From: Prosopocoilus inquinatus
Lineage: Eukaryota > Arthropoda > Insecta > Coleoptera > Lucanidae
Direction: 5' to 3'
NCBI GenBank assembly: GCA_036172665.1
Contig: CM069875.1
Span: 15,035,806-15,099,805 of the forward strand
Length of the DNA stretch: 64,000 nt
Part shown: positions 25,536-40,900 of the stretch, piece after piece
Layout of the letters: the number at the start of each line of letters is the position of its first letter
Position numbering within the stretch: the first letter of the stretch is position 1
The notes under the pieces: generated by a model
The model's database searches: none
Told to the model about the DNA's origin: nothing
The model's input: the letters and a program-made list of their open reading frames with translations, nothing else
Position numbers and translations under genes: made by a program

Positions 25536-28500
25536 CCTTACTCATCTATCATGTTATTTGACGTTTGGATGGACACCAGTAACTCTGATGTGAGATACGA
25601 AATTATCGGACGCAGCAGAAGCTGGAAATAGTTTTAAATGAAACAACACGCATTAGCGTTGTTCCTGTGATGTATCTAATCGATCCTTACTCATCTATCA
25701 TGTTATTTGACGTTTGAATGGACTCCAGTAACTCTGAAGTGAGATACGAAATTATCGGACGCAGCAGAAGCTGGAAATAGTTTTAAATGAAACAACACGC
25801 ATTAGCGTTGTTCCTGTGATGTATCTAATCGATCCTTACTCATCTATCATGTTATTTGACGTTTCGATGGACTCTAGTAACTCTGATGTGAGATACGAAG
25901 TTTATGGACGCAGCAGGAGCTAGAAATAGTTTTAATCGAAACAACACGTGTTAGCGTTGTTCCTGTGCTGTATCTAATCGATCCTTACTTATCTATCATG
26001 TTATTTGGCGTTTCTATGGACTCCAGTAACTCTGATGTGAGATACGACGTTTTCGGACGCAGCAGAAGCTGGAAATAGTTTTAAACGAAACAACACGCAT
26101 TAGCGTTGTTCCTGTGATGTATCTAATCGATCCTTACTCATCTAACATGTTATTTGGCGTTTCGATGGACTCCAGTAACTTTGATGTGAGATACGAAGTT
26201 CTCGGACGCAGCTGAAGCTGGAAATAGTTTTAAATGAAACAACACGTATTAGCGTTGTTCCTGTGATGTATCTAATCGATCCTTACTCATCTATCATGTT
26301 ATTTGGCGTTTCGATGGACTCCAGTAGCTCTGATGTGAGATACGACGTTTTCGGACGCAGCAGAAGCTGGAAATAGTTTTAAATGAAACAACACGCATTA
26401 GCGTTGTTCCTGTGATTTATCTAATCGATCCTTACTCATCTATCATGTTATTTGACGTTTCGATGGACTCTAGTAACTCTGATGTGAGATACGAAGTTTT
26501 TGGACGCAGCAGGAGCTGGAAATAGTTTTAAACGAAACAACACGTATTAGCGTTGTTCCTGTGATGTATCTAATCGATCCTTACTCATCTATCATGTTAT
26601 TTGACGTTTGGATAGACTCCAGTATCTCTGATGTGAGATACGAAATTTTCGGACGCAGCAGAAGCTGGAAATAGTTTTAAACGAAACAACACGTATTAGC
26701 GTTGTTCCTGTGATGTATCTAAACGATCCTTACTTATCTAACATGTTATTTGACGTTTGGATGGACTCCAGTAAGTCTGATGTGAGATACAAAGTTTTTG
26801 GACGCAGCAGGAGCTAGAAATAGTTTTAATCGAAACAACACGTATTAGCGTTGTTCCTGTGCTGTATCTAATCGATCCTTACTTATCTATCATGCTATTT
26901 GGCGTTTCGATGGACTCCAGTAACTCTGATATGAGATACGACGTTTTCGGACGCAGCAGAAGCTGGAAATAGTTTTAAACGAAACAACACGCATTAGCGT
27001 TGTTCCTGTTATGTATCTAATCGATCCTTACTCATCTAACATGTTATTTGGCGTTTCGATGGACTCCAGTAACTTTGATGTGAGATACGAAGTTCTCGGA
27101 CGCAGCTGAAGCTGGAAATAGTTTTAAATGAAACAACACGTATTAGCGTTGTTCCTGTGATGTATCTAATCGATCCTTACTCATCTATCATGTTATTTGG
27201 CGTTTCGATGGACTCCAGTAGCTCTGATGTGAGATACGACGTTTTCGGACGCAGCAGAAGCTGGAAATAGTTTTAAATGAAACAACACGCATTAGCGTTG
27301 TTCCTGTGATGTATCTAATCGATCCTTACTCATCTATCATGTTATTTGACGTTTCGATGGACTCTAGTAACTCTGATGTGAGATACGAAGTTTTTGGACG
27401 CAGCAGGAGCTGGAAATAGTTTTAAACGAAACAACACGTATTAGCGTTGTTCCTGTGATGTATCTAATCGATCCTTACTTATCTAACATGTTATTTGATG
27501 TTTGAATGGACTCTAGTATCTTTGATGTGAGATACGACGTTTTCGGACGCAGCAGATGCTACAAATAGTTTTAAACGAAACAACACGTATTAGCGTTGTT
27601 CCTGTGATGTATCTAATCGATCCTTATTCATCTATCATGTTATTTGAGGTTTGAATTAACTCCAGTAACTCTGATGTGAGATACAAAGTTCTCGGACGCA
27701 GCAGATACTGGAAATAGTTTTGAACGAAACAACACGTATTCGTCTTGTTCCTGTGATGTATCTAATCGATCCTTACTTATCTATCATGTTATTTGACGTT
27801 TGGATGGACTCCAGTAACTCTGATGTGAGATACGAAATTTTCGGACGCAGCAGAAGCTGGAAATAGTTTTAAATGAAACAACACGCATTGGCGTTGTTCC
27901 TGTGATGTATCTAATCGATCCTTACTCATCTATCATGTTATTTGACGTTTGGATGGACTCCAGTAACTCTGAAGTGAGATACGAAGTTCTCGGACGCAGC
28001 TGAAGCTGGAAATAGTTTTAAACGAAACAACACGCATTAGCGTTGTTCCTGTGATGTATCTAATCGATCCTTACTCATCTATCATGTTATTTGACGTTTG
28101 GATGACATCCAGTAACTCTGATGTGAGATACGAAATTATCGGACGCAGCAGAAGCTGGAAATAGTTTTAAATGAAACAACACGCATTAGCGTTGTTCCTG
28201 TGATGTATCTAATCGATCCTTACTCATCTATCATGTTATTTGACGTTTCGATGGACTCTAGTAACTCTGATGTGAGATACGAAGTTTTTGGACGCAGCAG
28301 GAGCTAGAAATAGTTTTAATCGAAACAACACGTATTAGCGTTGTTCCTGTGCTGTATCTAATCGATCCTTACTTATCTATCATGTTATTTGGCGTTTCGA
28401 TGGACTCCAGTAACTCTGATGTGAGATACGACGTTTTCGGACGCAGCAGAAGCTGGAAATAGTTTTAAACGAAACAACACGCATTAGCGTTGTTCCTGTT

Positions 28501-31500
28501 ATGTATCTAATCGATCCTTACTCATCTATCATGTTATTTGACGTTTGGATGGACTCCAGTATCTCTGATGTGAGATACGAAATTTTCGGACGCAGCAGAA
28601 GCTGGAAATAGTTTTAAACGAAACAACACGCATTAGCGTTGTTCCTGTGATGTATCTAAACGATCCTTACTTATCTAACATGTTATTTGACGTTTGAATG
28701 GACTCCAGTAACTCTGATGTGAGATACAAAGTTCTCCGACGCAGCAGAAGCTGGAAATAGTTTTGAACGAAACAACACGTAGTCGTCTTGTTCCTGTGAT
28801 GTATCTAATCGATCCTTACTCATCTATCATGTTATTTGACGTTTGGATGGACTCCAGTATCTCTGATGTGAGATACGAAATTTTCGGACGCAGCAGAAGC
28901 TGGAAATAGTTTTAATCGAAACAACACGTATTAGCGTTGTTCCTGTGCTGTATCTAATCGATCCTTACTTATCTATCATGTTATTTGGCGTTTCTATGGA
29001 CTCCAGTAACTCTGATGTGAGATACGACGTTTTCGGACGCAGCAGAAGCTGGAAATAGTTTTAAACGAAACAACACGCATTAGCGTTGTTCCTGTGATGT
29101 ATCTAATCGATCCTTACTCATCTAACATGTTATTTGGCGTTTCGATGGACTCCAGTAACTTTGATGTGAGATACGAAGTTCTCGGACGCAGCTGAAGCTG
29201 GAAATAGTTTTAAACGAAACAACACGTATTAGCGTTGTTCCTGAGCTGTATCTAATCGATCCTGACTCATCTATCATGTTATTTGACGTTTGGATGGACT
29301 CCAGTATCTCTGATGTGAGATACGAAATATTCGGAGGCAGCAGAAGCTGGAAATAGTTTTAAACGAAACAACACGCATTAGCGTTGTTCCTGTGATGTAT
29401 CTAAACAATCCTTACTTATCTAACATGTTATTTGACGTTTGGATGGACTCCAGTAAGTCTGATGTGAGATACAAAGTTTTTGGACGCAGCAGGAGCTGGA
29501 AATAGTTTTAAACGAAACAACACGTATTAGCGTTGTTCCTGAGCTGTATCTAATCGATCCTGACTCATTTATCATGTTATTTGGCGTTTCGATGGACTCC
29601 AGTAGCTCTGATGTGAGATACGACGTTTTCGGACGCAGCAGAAGCTGGAAATAGTTTTGAACGAAACAACACGCATTACCGTTTTTCCTGTGATGTATCT
29701 AATCGATCCTTACTCATCTATCATGTTATTTGACGTTTGGATGGACTCCAGTAAGTCTGATGTGAGATACAAAGTTTTTGGACGCAGCAGGAGCTAGAAA
29801 TAGTTTTAAACGAAACAACACGTATTAGCGTTGTTCCTGTGCTGTATCTAATCGATCCTTACTCATCTATCATCTTATTTGGCGTTTCGATGGACTCCAG
29901 TAGCTCTGATGTGAGATACGACGTTTTCGGACGCAGCAGAAGCTGGAAATAGTTTTAAACGAAACAACACGCATTAGCGTTGTTCCTGTGATGTATCTAA
30001 TCGATACTTACTCATCTATCATGTTATTTGACGTTTCGATGGACTCCAGTAACTCTAATGTGAGAAACGAAATTTTCGGACGCAGCAGAAGCTGGAAATA
30101 GTTTTAAACGAAACAACACGCATTAGCGTTGTTCCTGTGATGTATCTAATCGATCCTTACTCATCTATCATGTTATTTGACGTTTGGATGGACTCCAGTA
30201 ACTTTGATGTGAGATACGACGTTTTCGGACGCAGCAGATGCTGGAAATAGTTTTAAACGAAACAGCACGTATTAGCGTTGTTCCTGTGATGTATCTAATC
30301 GATCCTTACTCATCTATCATGTTATTTGACGTTTGGATGGACTCCAGTAAGTCTGATGTGAGATACAAAGTTTTTGGACGCAGCAGGAGCTAGAAATAGT
30401 TTTAAACGAAACAACACGTATTAGCGTTGTTCCTGTGATGTATCTAATCGATCCTTACTCATCTATCATGTTATTTGACGTTTGGATGGACTCCAGTAAG
30501 TCTGATGTGAGATACAAAGTTTTTGGACGCAGCAGGAGCTAGAAATAGTTTTAAACGAAACAACACGCATTAGCGTTGTTCCTGTGATGTATCTAATCGA
30601 TCCTTACTCATCTATCATGTTATTTGAGGTTTGAATGGACTCCAGTAACTCTGATGTGAGATACAAAGTTCTCGGACGCAGCAGAAACTGGAAATAGTTT
30701 TGAACGAAACAACACGTATTCGTCTTGTTCCTGTGATGTATCTAATCGATCCTTATTTATCTATCATGTTATTTGACGTTTGGATGGACTCCAGTAACTC
30801 TGATGTGAGATACGAAATTTTCGGACGCAGCAGAAGCTGGAAATAGTTTTAAATGAAACAACACGCATTAGCGTTGTTCCTGTGATGTATCTAATCGATC
30901 CTTACTCATCTATCATGTTATTTGACGTTTGGATGGACTCCAGTAACTCTGAAGTGAGATACGAAGTTCTCGGACGCAGCTGAAGCTGGAAATAGTTTTA
31001 AACGAAACAACACGCATTAGCGTTGTTCCTGTGATGTATCTAATCGATCCTTACTCATCTATCATGTTATTTGACGTTTGGATGACCTCCAGTAACTCTG
31101 ATGTGAGATACGAAATTATCGGACGCAGCAGAAGCTGGAAATAGTTTTAAATGAAACAACACGCATTAGCGTTGTTCCTGTGATGTATCTAATTGATCCT
31201 TACTCATCTATCATGTTATTTGGCGTTTCGATGGACACCAGTAACTCTGATGTGAGATACGACGTTTTCGGACGCAGCAGAAGCTGGAAATAGTTTTAAA
31301 CGAAACAACACGCATTAGCGTTGTTCCTGTTATGTATCTAATCGATCCTTACTCATCTATCATGTTATTTGACGTTTGGATGGACTCCAGTATCTCTGAT
31401 GTGAGATACGAAATTTTCGGACGCAGCAGAAGCTGGAAATAGTTTTAAACGAAACAACACGCATTAGCGTTGTTCCTGTGATGTATCTAAACGATCCTTA

Positions 31501-33986
31501 CTTATCTAACATGATATTTGACGTTTGGATGGACTCCAGTAAGTCTGATGTGAGATACAAAGTTTTTGGACGCAGCAGGAGCTGGAAATAGTTTTAAACG
31601 AAACAACACGTATTATCGTTGTTCCTGTGATATATCTAATCGATCCTTACTTATCTAACATGTTATTTGATGTTTGGATGGACTCCAGTAACTTTGATGT
31701 GAGATACGACGTTTTCGGACGCAGCAGAAGCTGGAAATAGTTTTAAATGAAACAACACGCATTAGCGTTGTTCCTGTGATGTATCTAAACGATCCTTACT
31801 TATCTAACATGTTATTTGACGTTTGGATGGACTCCAGTAAGTCTGATGTGAGATACAAAGTTTTTGGACGCAGCAGGAGCTGGAAATAGTTTTAAACGAA
31901 ACAACACGCATTAGCTTTGTTCCTGTTATGTATCTAATCGATCCTTACTCATCTAACATGTTATTTGGCGTTTCGATGGACTCCAGTAACTTTGATGTGA
32001 GATACGAAGTTCTCGGACGCTGCTGAAGCTGGAAATAGTTTTAAATGAAACAACACGTATTAGCGTTGTTCCTGTGATGTATCTAATCGATCCTTACTCA
32101 TCTATCATGTTATTTGGCGTTTCGATGGACTCCAGTAGCTCTGATGTGAGATACGACGTTTTCGGACGCAGCAGAAGCTGGAAATAGTTTTAAATGAAAC
32201 AACACGCATTAGCGTTGTTCCTGTGATGTATCTAATCGATCCTTACTCATCTATCATGTTATTTGGCGTTTCGATGGACTCCAGTAGCTCTGATGTGAGA
32301 TACGACGTTTTCGGACGCAGCAGAAGCTGGAAATAGTTTTAAATGAAACAACACGCATTAGCGTTGTTCCTGTGATTTATCTAATCGATCCTTACTCATC
32401 TATCATGTTATTTGACGTTTCGATGGACTCTAGTAACTCTGATGTGAGATACGAAGTTTTTGGACGCAGCAGGAGCTGGAAATAGTTTTAAACGAAACAA
32501 CACGTATTAGCGTTGTTCCTGTGATGTATCTAATCGATCCTTACTCATCTATCATGTTATTTGACGTTTGGATAGACTCCAGTATCTCTGATGTGAGATA
32601 CGAAATTTTCGGACGCAGCAGAAGCTGGAAATAGTTTTAAACGAAACAACACGTATTAGCGTTGTTCCTGTGATGTATCTAAACGATCCTTACTTATCTA
32701 ACATGTTATTTGACGTTTGGATGGACTCCAGTAAGTCTGATGTGAGATACAAAGTTTTTGGACGCAGCAGGAGCTAGAAATAGTTTTAATCGAAACAACA
32801 CGTATTAGCGTTGTTCCTGTGCTGTATCTAATCGATCCTTACTTATCTATCATGCTATTTGGCGTTTCGATGGACTCCAGTAAGTCTGATGTGAGATACA
32901 AAGTTTTTGGACGCAGCAGGAGCTGGAAATAGTTTTAAACGAAACAACACGCATTAGCTTTGTTCCTGTTATGTATCTAATCGATCCTTACTCATCTAAC
33001 ATGTTATTTGGCGTTTCGATGGACTCCAGTAACTTTGATGTGAGATACGAAGTTCTCGGACGCTGCTGAAGCTGGAAATAGTTTTAAATGAAACAACACG
33101 TATTAGCGTTGTTCCTGTGATGTATCTAATCGATCCTTACTCATCTATCATGTTATTTGGCGTTTCGATGGACTCCAGTAGCTCTGATGTGAGATACGAC
33201 GTTCTCGGACGCAGTAGAAGCTGGAAATAGTTTTAAACGAAACAACACGCATTAGCGTTGTTCCTGTTATGTATCTAATCGATCCTTACTTATCTAATAT
33301 GCTATTTGGCGTTTCGATGGACTCCAGTAACTCTGATGTGAGATACGACGTTTTCGGACGCAGCAGAAGCTGGAAATAGTTTTAAACGAAACAACACGCA
33401 TTAGCGTTGTTCCTGTTATGTATCTAATCGATCCTTACTCATCTAACATGTTATTTGGCGTTTCGATGGACTCCAGTAACTTTGATGTGAGATACGACGT
33501 TTTCGGACGCAGCAGATGCTGGAAATAGTTTTAAACGAAACAACACGTATTAGCGTTGTTCCTGAGATGTATCTAATCGATCCTTACTCATCTAACATGT
33601 TATTTGACGTTTGAATGGACTCCAGTATCTCTGATGCGAGATACAAAGTTCTCGGACGCAGCAGAAGCTGGAAATAGTTTTGAAAGAAACAACACGTATT
33701 CGTCTTGTTCCTGTGATGTATCTAATCGATCCTTACTTATCTATCATGTTATTTGACGTTTGGATGGACACCAGTAACTCTGATGTGAGATACGAAAATA
33801 TCGGACGCAGCAGAAGCTGGAAATAGTTTTAAATGAAACAACACGCATTAGCGTTGTTCCTGTGATGTATCTAATCGATCCTTACTCATCTATCATGTTA
33901 TTTGACGTTTGGATGGACTCCAGTAACTCTGAAGTGAGATACGAAGTTCTCGGACGCAGCTGAAGCTGGAAATAGTTTTAAACGAA

Positions 33987-34131
33987 ACAACACGCATTAG
34001 CGTTGAAAAGTGAATCTAATCGATCCTTACTTATCTAATATGCTATTTGGCGTTTCGATGGACTCCAGTAACTCTGATGTGAGATACGACGTTTTCGGAC
34101 GCAGCAGAAGCTGGAAATAGTTTTAAACGAA
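33987..34131. repeat. 145-bp monomer, copy in S2
   Basis: Same replacement as at 21,704, offset 12,299 bp. It forms the boundary between the five-monomer lead of S2 and the part repeated after it. It has no counterpart in S3, which starts further along the unit. Confidence 0.85.
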
Positions 34132-37100
34132 ACAACACGCATTAGCGTTGTTCCTGTTATGTATCTAATCGATCCTTACTCATCTAACATGTTATTTGGC
34201 GTTTCGATGGACTCCAGTAACTTTGATGTGAGATACGACGTTTTCGGACGCAGCAGATGCTGGAAATAGTTTTAAACGAAACAACACGTATTAGCGTTGT
34301 TCCTGAGATGTATCTAATCGATCCTTACTCATCTAACATGTTATTTGACGTTTGAATGGACTCCAGTATCTCTGATGTGAGATACGACGTTTTCGGACGC
34401 AGCAGAAGCTGGAAATAGTTTTAAACGAAACAACACGCATTAGCGTTGTTCCTGAGATGTATCTAATCGATCCTTACTCATCTAACATGTTATTTGACGT
34501 TTGAATGGACTCCAGTATCTCTGATGTGAGATACGACGTTCTCGGACGCAGCAGAAGCTGGAAATAGTTTTGAAAGAAACAACACGTATTCGTCTTGTTC
34601 CTGTGATGTATCTAATCGATCCTTACTTATCTATCATGTTATTTGAAGTTTGGATGGACACCAGTAACTCTGATGTGAGATACGAAAATATCGGACGCAG
34701 CAGAAGCTGGAAATAGTTTTAAATGAAACAACACGCATTAGCGTTGTTCCTGTGATGTATCTAATCGATCCTTACTCATCTATCATGTTATTTGACGTTT
34801 GGATGGACTCCAGTAACTCTGAAGTGAGATACGAAGTTCTCGGACGCAGCTGAAGCTGGAAATAGTTTTAAACGAAACAACACGCATTAGCGTTGTTCCT
34901 GTGATGTGTCTAATCGATCCTTACTCATCTATCATGTTATTTGACGTTTGGATGACCTCCAGTAACTCTGATGTGAGATACGAAATTATCGGACGCAGCT
35001 GAAGCTGGAAATAGTTTTAAATGAAACAACACGTATTAGCGTTGTTCCTGTGATGTATCTAATCGATCCTTACTCATCTATCGTGTTGTTTGGCGTTTCG
35101 ATGTACTCCAGTAGCTCTGATGTGAGATACGACGTTTTCGGACGCAGCAGAAGCTGGAAACAGTTTTAAATGAAACAACACGCATTAGCGTTGTTCCTTT
35201 GATGTATCTAATCGATCCTTACTTATCTATCATGTTATTTGACGTTTGGATATACTCCAGTATCTCTGATGTGAGATACGAAGTTTTTGGACGCAGCAGG
35301 AGCTGGAAATAGTTTTAAACGAAACAACACGCATTAGCGTTGTTCCTGTGATGTATCTAAACGATCCTTACTTATCTAACATGGTATTTGACGTTTGGAT
35401 GGACTCCAGTAAGTCTGAAGTGAGATACAAAGTTTTTGGACGCAGCAGGAGCTGGAAATAGTTTTAAATGAAACAACACGCATTAGCGTTGTTCCTGTGA
35501 TGTATCTAATCGATCCTTACTCATCTATCATGTTATTTGACGTTTGGATGGACTCCAGTAACTCTGAAGTGAGATACGAAGTTCCCGGACGCAGCTGAAG
35601 CTGGAAATAGTTTTAAACGAAACAACACGCATTAGCGTTGTTCCTGTGATGTATCTAATCGATCCTTACTCATCTATCATGTTATTTGACGTTTGGATGA
35701 CCTCCAGTAACTCTGATGTGAGATACGAAATTATCGGACGCAGCAGAAGCTGGAAATAGTTTTAAATGAAACAACACGCATTAGCGTTGTTCCTGTGATG
35801 TATCTAATCCATCCTTAGTCATCTACCATGTTATTTGACGTTTCGATGGACTCTAGTAACTCTGATGTGAGATACGAAGTTTTTGGATGCAGCAGGAGCT
35901 AGAAATAGTTTTAATCGAAACAACACGTATTAGCGTTGTTCCTGTGCTGTATCTAATCGATCCTTACTTATCTATCATGCTATTTGGCGTTTCGATGGAC
36001 TCCAGTAACTCTGATGTGAGATACGACGTTTTCGGACGCAGCAGAAGCTGGAAATAGTTTTAAACGAAACAACACGTATTAGCGTTGTTCCTGTTATGTA
36101 TCTAATCGATCCTTACTCATCTAACATGTTATTTGGCGTTTCGATGGACTCCAGTAACTTTGATGTGAGATACGAAGTTCTCGGACGCTGCTGAAGCTGG
36201 AAATAGTTTTAAATGAAACAACACGTATTAGCGTTGTTCCTGTGATGTATCTAATCGATCCTTACTCATCTATCATGTTATTTGACGTTTGGATGACCTC
36301 CAGTAACTCTGATGTGAGATACGAAATTATCGGACGCAGCAGAAGCTGGAAATAGTTTTAAATGAAACAACACGCATTAGCGTTGTTCCTGTGATGTATC
36401 TAATCGATCCTTACTCATCTATCATGTTATTTGAGGTTTCGATGGACTCTAGTAACTCTGATGTGAGATACGAAGTTTTTGGACGCAGCAGGAGCTGGAA
36501 ATAGTTTTAAACGAAACAACACGTATTAGCGTTGTTCCTGTGATGTATCTAATCGATCCTTACTTATCTAACATGTTATTTGATGTTTGGATGGACTCCA
36601 GTAAATTTGATGTGAGATACGACGTTTTCGGACGCAGCAGATGCTGGAAATAGTTTTAAACGAAACAACACGTATTAGCGTTGTTCCTGTGATGTATCTA
36701 ATCGATCCTTACTCATCTATCATGTTATTTGACGTTTGAATGGACTCCAGTAACTCTGATGTGAGAGACAAAGTTCTCGGACGCAGCAGAAGCTGGAAAT
36801 AGTTTTGAACGAAACAACACGTATTCGTCTTGTTCCTGTGATGTATCTAATCGATCCTTACTTATCTATCATGTTATTTGACGTTTGGATGGACTCCAGT
36901 AACTCTGATGTGAGATACGAAATTTTCGGACGCAGCAGAAGCTGGAAATAGTTTTAAATGAAACAACACGCATTATCGTTGTTCCTGTGATGTATCTAAT
37001 CGATCCTTACTCATCTATCATGTTATTTGACGTTTGGATGGACTCCAGTATCTCTGAAGTGAGATACGAAGTTCTCGGACGCAGCTGAAGCTGGAAATAG

Positions 37101-37898
37101 TTTTAAACGAAACAACACGCATTAGCGTTGTTCCTGTGATGTATCTAATCGATCCTTACTCATCTATCATGTTATTTGACATTTGGATGACCTCCAGTAA
37201 CTCTGATGTGAGATACGAAATTATCGGACGCAGCAGAAGCTGGAAATAGTTTTAAATGAAACAACACGCATTAGCGTTGTTCCTGTGATGTATCTAATCG
37301 ATCCTTACTCATCTATCATGTTATTTGACGTTTCGATGGACTCTAGTAACTCTGATGTGAGATACGAAGTTTTTGGACGCAGCAGGAGCTAGAAATAGTT
37401 TTAATCGAAACAACACGTATTAGCGTTGTTCCTGTGCTGTATCTAATCGATCCTTACTTATCTATCATGTTATTTGGCGTTTCGATGGACTCCAGTAGCT
37501 CTGATGTGAGATACGACGTTTTCGGACGCAGCAGAAGCTGGAAATAGTTTTAAATGAAACAACACGCATTAGCGTTGTTCCTGTGATGTATCTAATCGAT
37601 CCTTACTCATCTATCATGTTATTTGACGTTTGAATGGATTCCAGTATCTCTGATGTGAGATACAAAGTTCTCGGACGCAGCAGAAGCTGGAAATAGTTTT
37701 GAACGAAACAACACGTATTCGTCTTGTTCCTGTGATGTATCTAAACGATCCTTACTTATCTAACATGTTATTTGACGTTTGGATGGACTCCAGTAAGTCT
37801 GATGTGAGATACAAAGTTTTTGGACGCAGCAGGAGCTGGAAAAAGTTTTAAACGAAACAACACGTATTAGCGTTGTTCGTGTTATGTATCTAATCGAT

Positions 37899-37983
37899 CC
37901 TTACTCGGACGCTGCAGAAGCTGGAAATAGTTTTAAATGAAACAACACGCATTAGCGTTGTTCCTGTGATGTATCTAATCGAT
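37899..37983. repeat. Truncated 85-bp monomer, copy in S2
   Basis: Same 64-bp deletion as at 25,451, offset 12,448 bp, with the same neighbouring variants (TTCGTGTTATG, GCTGCAG). This fixes the register of S1 against S2. Confidence 0.9.
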
Positions 37984-40900
37984 CCTTACTCATCTATCAT
38001 GTTATTTGACGTTTGGATGGACACCAGTAACTCTGATGTGAGATACGAAATTATCGGACGCAGCAGAAGCTGGAAATAGTTTTAAATGAAACAACACGCA
38101 TTAGCGTTGTTCCTGTGATGTATCTAATCGATCCTTACTCATCTATCATGTTATTTGACGTTTGAATGGACTCCAGTAACTCTGAAGTGAGATACGAAAT
38201 TATCGGACGCAGCAGAAGCTGGAAATAGTTTTAAATGAAACAACACGCATTAGCGTTGTTCCTGTGATGTATCTAATCGATCCTTACTCATCTATCATGT
38301 TATTTGACGTTTCGATGGACTCTAGTAACTCTGATGTGAGATACGAAGTTTATGGACGCAGCAGGAGCTAGAAATAGTTTTGATCGAAACAACACGTGTT
38401 AGCGTTGTTCCTGTGCTGTATCTAATCGATCCTTACTTATCTATCATGTTATTTGGCGTTTCTATGGACTCCAGTAACTCTGATGTGAGATACGACGTTT
38501 TCGGACGCAGCAGAAGCTGGAAATAGTTTTAAACGAAACAACACGCATTAGCGTTGTTCCTGTGATGTATCTAATCGATCCTTACTCATCTAACATGTTA
38601 TTTGGCGTTTCGATGGACTCCAGTAACTTTGATGTGAGATACGAAGTTCTCGGACGCAGCTGAAGCTGGAAATAGTTTTAAATGAAACAACACGTATTAG
38701 CGTTGTTCCTGTGATGTATCTAATCGATCCTTACTCATCTATGATGTTATTTGGCGTTTCGATGGACTCCAGTAGCTCTGATGTGAGATACGACGTTTTC
38801 GGACGCAGCAGAAGCTGGAAATAGTTTTAAATGAAACAACACGCATTAGCGTTGTTCCTGTGATTTATCTAATCGATCCTTACTCATCTATCATGTTATT
38901 TGACGTTTCGATGGACTCTAGTAACTCTGATGTGAGATACGAAGTTTTTGGACGCAGCAGGAGCTGGAAATAGTTTTAAACGAAACAACACGTATTAGCG
39001 TTGTTCCTGTGATGTATCTAATCGATCCTTACTCATCTATCATGTTATTTGACGTTTGGATAGACTCCAGTATCTCTGATGTGAGATACGAAATTTTCGG
39101 ACGCAGCAGAAGCTGGAAATAGTTTTAAACGAAACAACACGTATTAGCGTTGTTCCTGTGATGTATCTAAACGATCCTTACTTATCTAACATGTTATTTG
39201 ACGTTTGGATGGACTCCAGTAAGTCTGATGTGAGATACAAAGTTTTTGGACGCAGCAGGAGCTAGAAATAGTTTTAATCGAAACAACACGTATTAGCGTT
39301 GTTCCTGTGCTGTATCTAATCGATCCTTACTTATCTATCATGCTATTTGGCGTTTCGATGGACTCCAGTAACTCTGATGTGAGATACGACGTTTTCGGAC
39401 GCAGCAGAAGCTGGAAATAGTTTTAAACGAAACAACACGCATTAGCGTTGTTCCTGTTATGTATCTAATCGATCCTTACTCATCTAACATGTTATTTGGC
39501 GTTTCGATGGACTCCAGTAACTTTGATGTGAGATACGAAGTTCTCGGACGCAGCTGAAGCTGGAAATAGTTTTAAATGAAACAACACGTATTAGCGTTGT
39601 TCCTGTGATGTATCTAATCGATCCTTACTCATCTATCATGTTATTTGGCGTTTCGATGGACTCCAGTAGCTCTGATGTGAGATACGACGTTTTCGGACGC
39701 AGCAGAAGCTGGAAATAGTTTTAAATGAAACAACACGCATTAGCGTTGTTCCTGTGATGTATCTAATCGATCCTTACTCATCTATCATGTTATTTGACGT
39801 TTCGATGGACTCTAGTAACTCTGATGTGAGATACGAAGTTTTTGGACGCAGCAGGAGCTGGAAATAGTTTTAAACGAAACAACACGTATTAGCGTTGTTC
39901 CTGTGATGTATCTAATCGATCCTTACTTATCTAACATGTTATTTGATGTTTGAATGGACTCTAGTATCTTTGATGTGAGATACGACGTTTTCGGACGCAG
40001 CAGATGCTACAAATAGTTTTAAACGAAACAACACGTATTAGCGTTGTTCCTGTGATGTATCTAATCGATCCTTATTCATCTATCATGTTATTTGAGGTTT
40101 GAATTAACTCCAGTAACTCTGATGTGAGATACAAAGTTCTCGGACGCAGCAGATACTGGAAATAGTTTTGAACGAAACAACACGTATTCGTCTTGTTCCT
40201 GTGATGTATCTAATCGATCCTTACTTATCTATCATGTTATTTGACGTTTGGATGGACTCCAGTAACTCTGATGTGAGATACGAAATTTTCGGACGCAGCA
40301 GAAGCTGGAAATAGTTTTAAATGAAACAACACGCATTGGCGTTGTTCCTGTGATGTATCTAATCGATCCTTACTCATCTATCATGTTATTTGACGTTTGG
40401 ATGGACTCCAGTAACTCTGAAGTGAGATACGAAGTTCTCGGACGCAGCTGAAGCTGGAAATAGTTTTAAACGAAACAACACGCATTAGCGTTGTTCCTGT
40501 GATGTATCTAATCGATCCTTACTCATCTATCATGTTATTTGACGTTTGGATGACATCCAGTAACTCTGATGTGAGATACGAAATTATCGGACGCAGCAGA
40601 AGCTGGAAATAGTTTTAAATGAAACAACACGCATTAGCGTTGTTCCTGTGATGTATCTAATCGATCCTTACTCATCTATCATGTTATTTGACGTTTCGAT
40701 GGACTCTAGTAACTGATGTGAGATACGAAGTTTTTGGACGCAGCAGGAGCTAGAAATAGTTTTAATCGAAACAACACGTATTAGCGTTGTTCCTGTGCTG
40801 TATCTAATCGATCCTTACTTATCTATCATGTTATTTGGCGTTTCGATGGACTCCAGTAACTCTGATGTGAGATACGACGTTTTCGGACGCAGCAGAAGCT

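Larger units (their letters stand above)
21148..33230. repeat. Large HOR copy S1 (about 12 kb, 83-84 monomers)
   Basis: From about 21,150 to about 32,860 this block runs parallel to S2. The offset is 12,299 bp at first and 12,448 bp from 23.1 kb, equal to 83 and 84 monomers once the 85-bp and 145-bp monomers are counted. Anchors include GCGTTGAAAA (21,701/34,000), GTTCCCGG (23,133/35,581), CCTTACTCGG (25,451/37,899) and GATGACATCC (28,101/40,549). Over about 650 bp from 22,441 I saw two differences. Variants first appearing here are TGTTATG, TATTCGTCTTG and TTTTAATCG. Internal copies: about 21,150-21,700 repeats at +741 bp; 26.2-26.9 kb repeats at 32.2-32.87 kb (40 monomers); 31.83-32.15 kb repeats at 32.88-33.19 kb (7 monomers). 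Confidence 0.9.
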
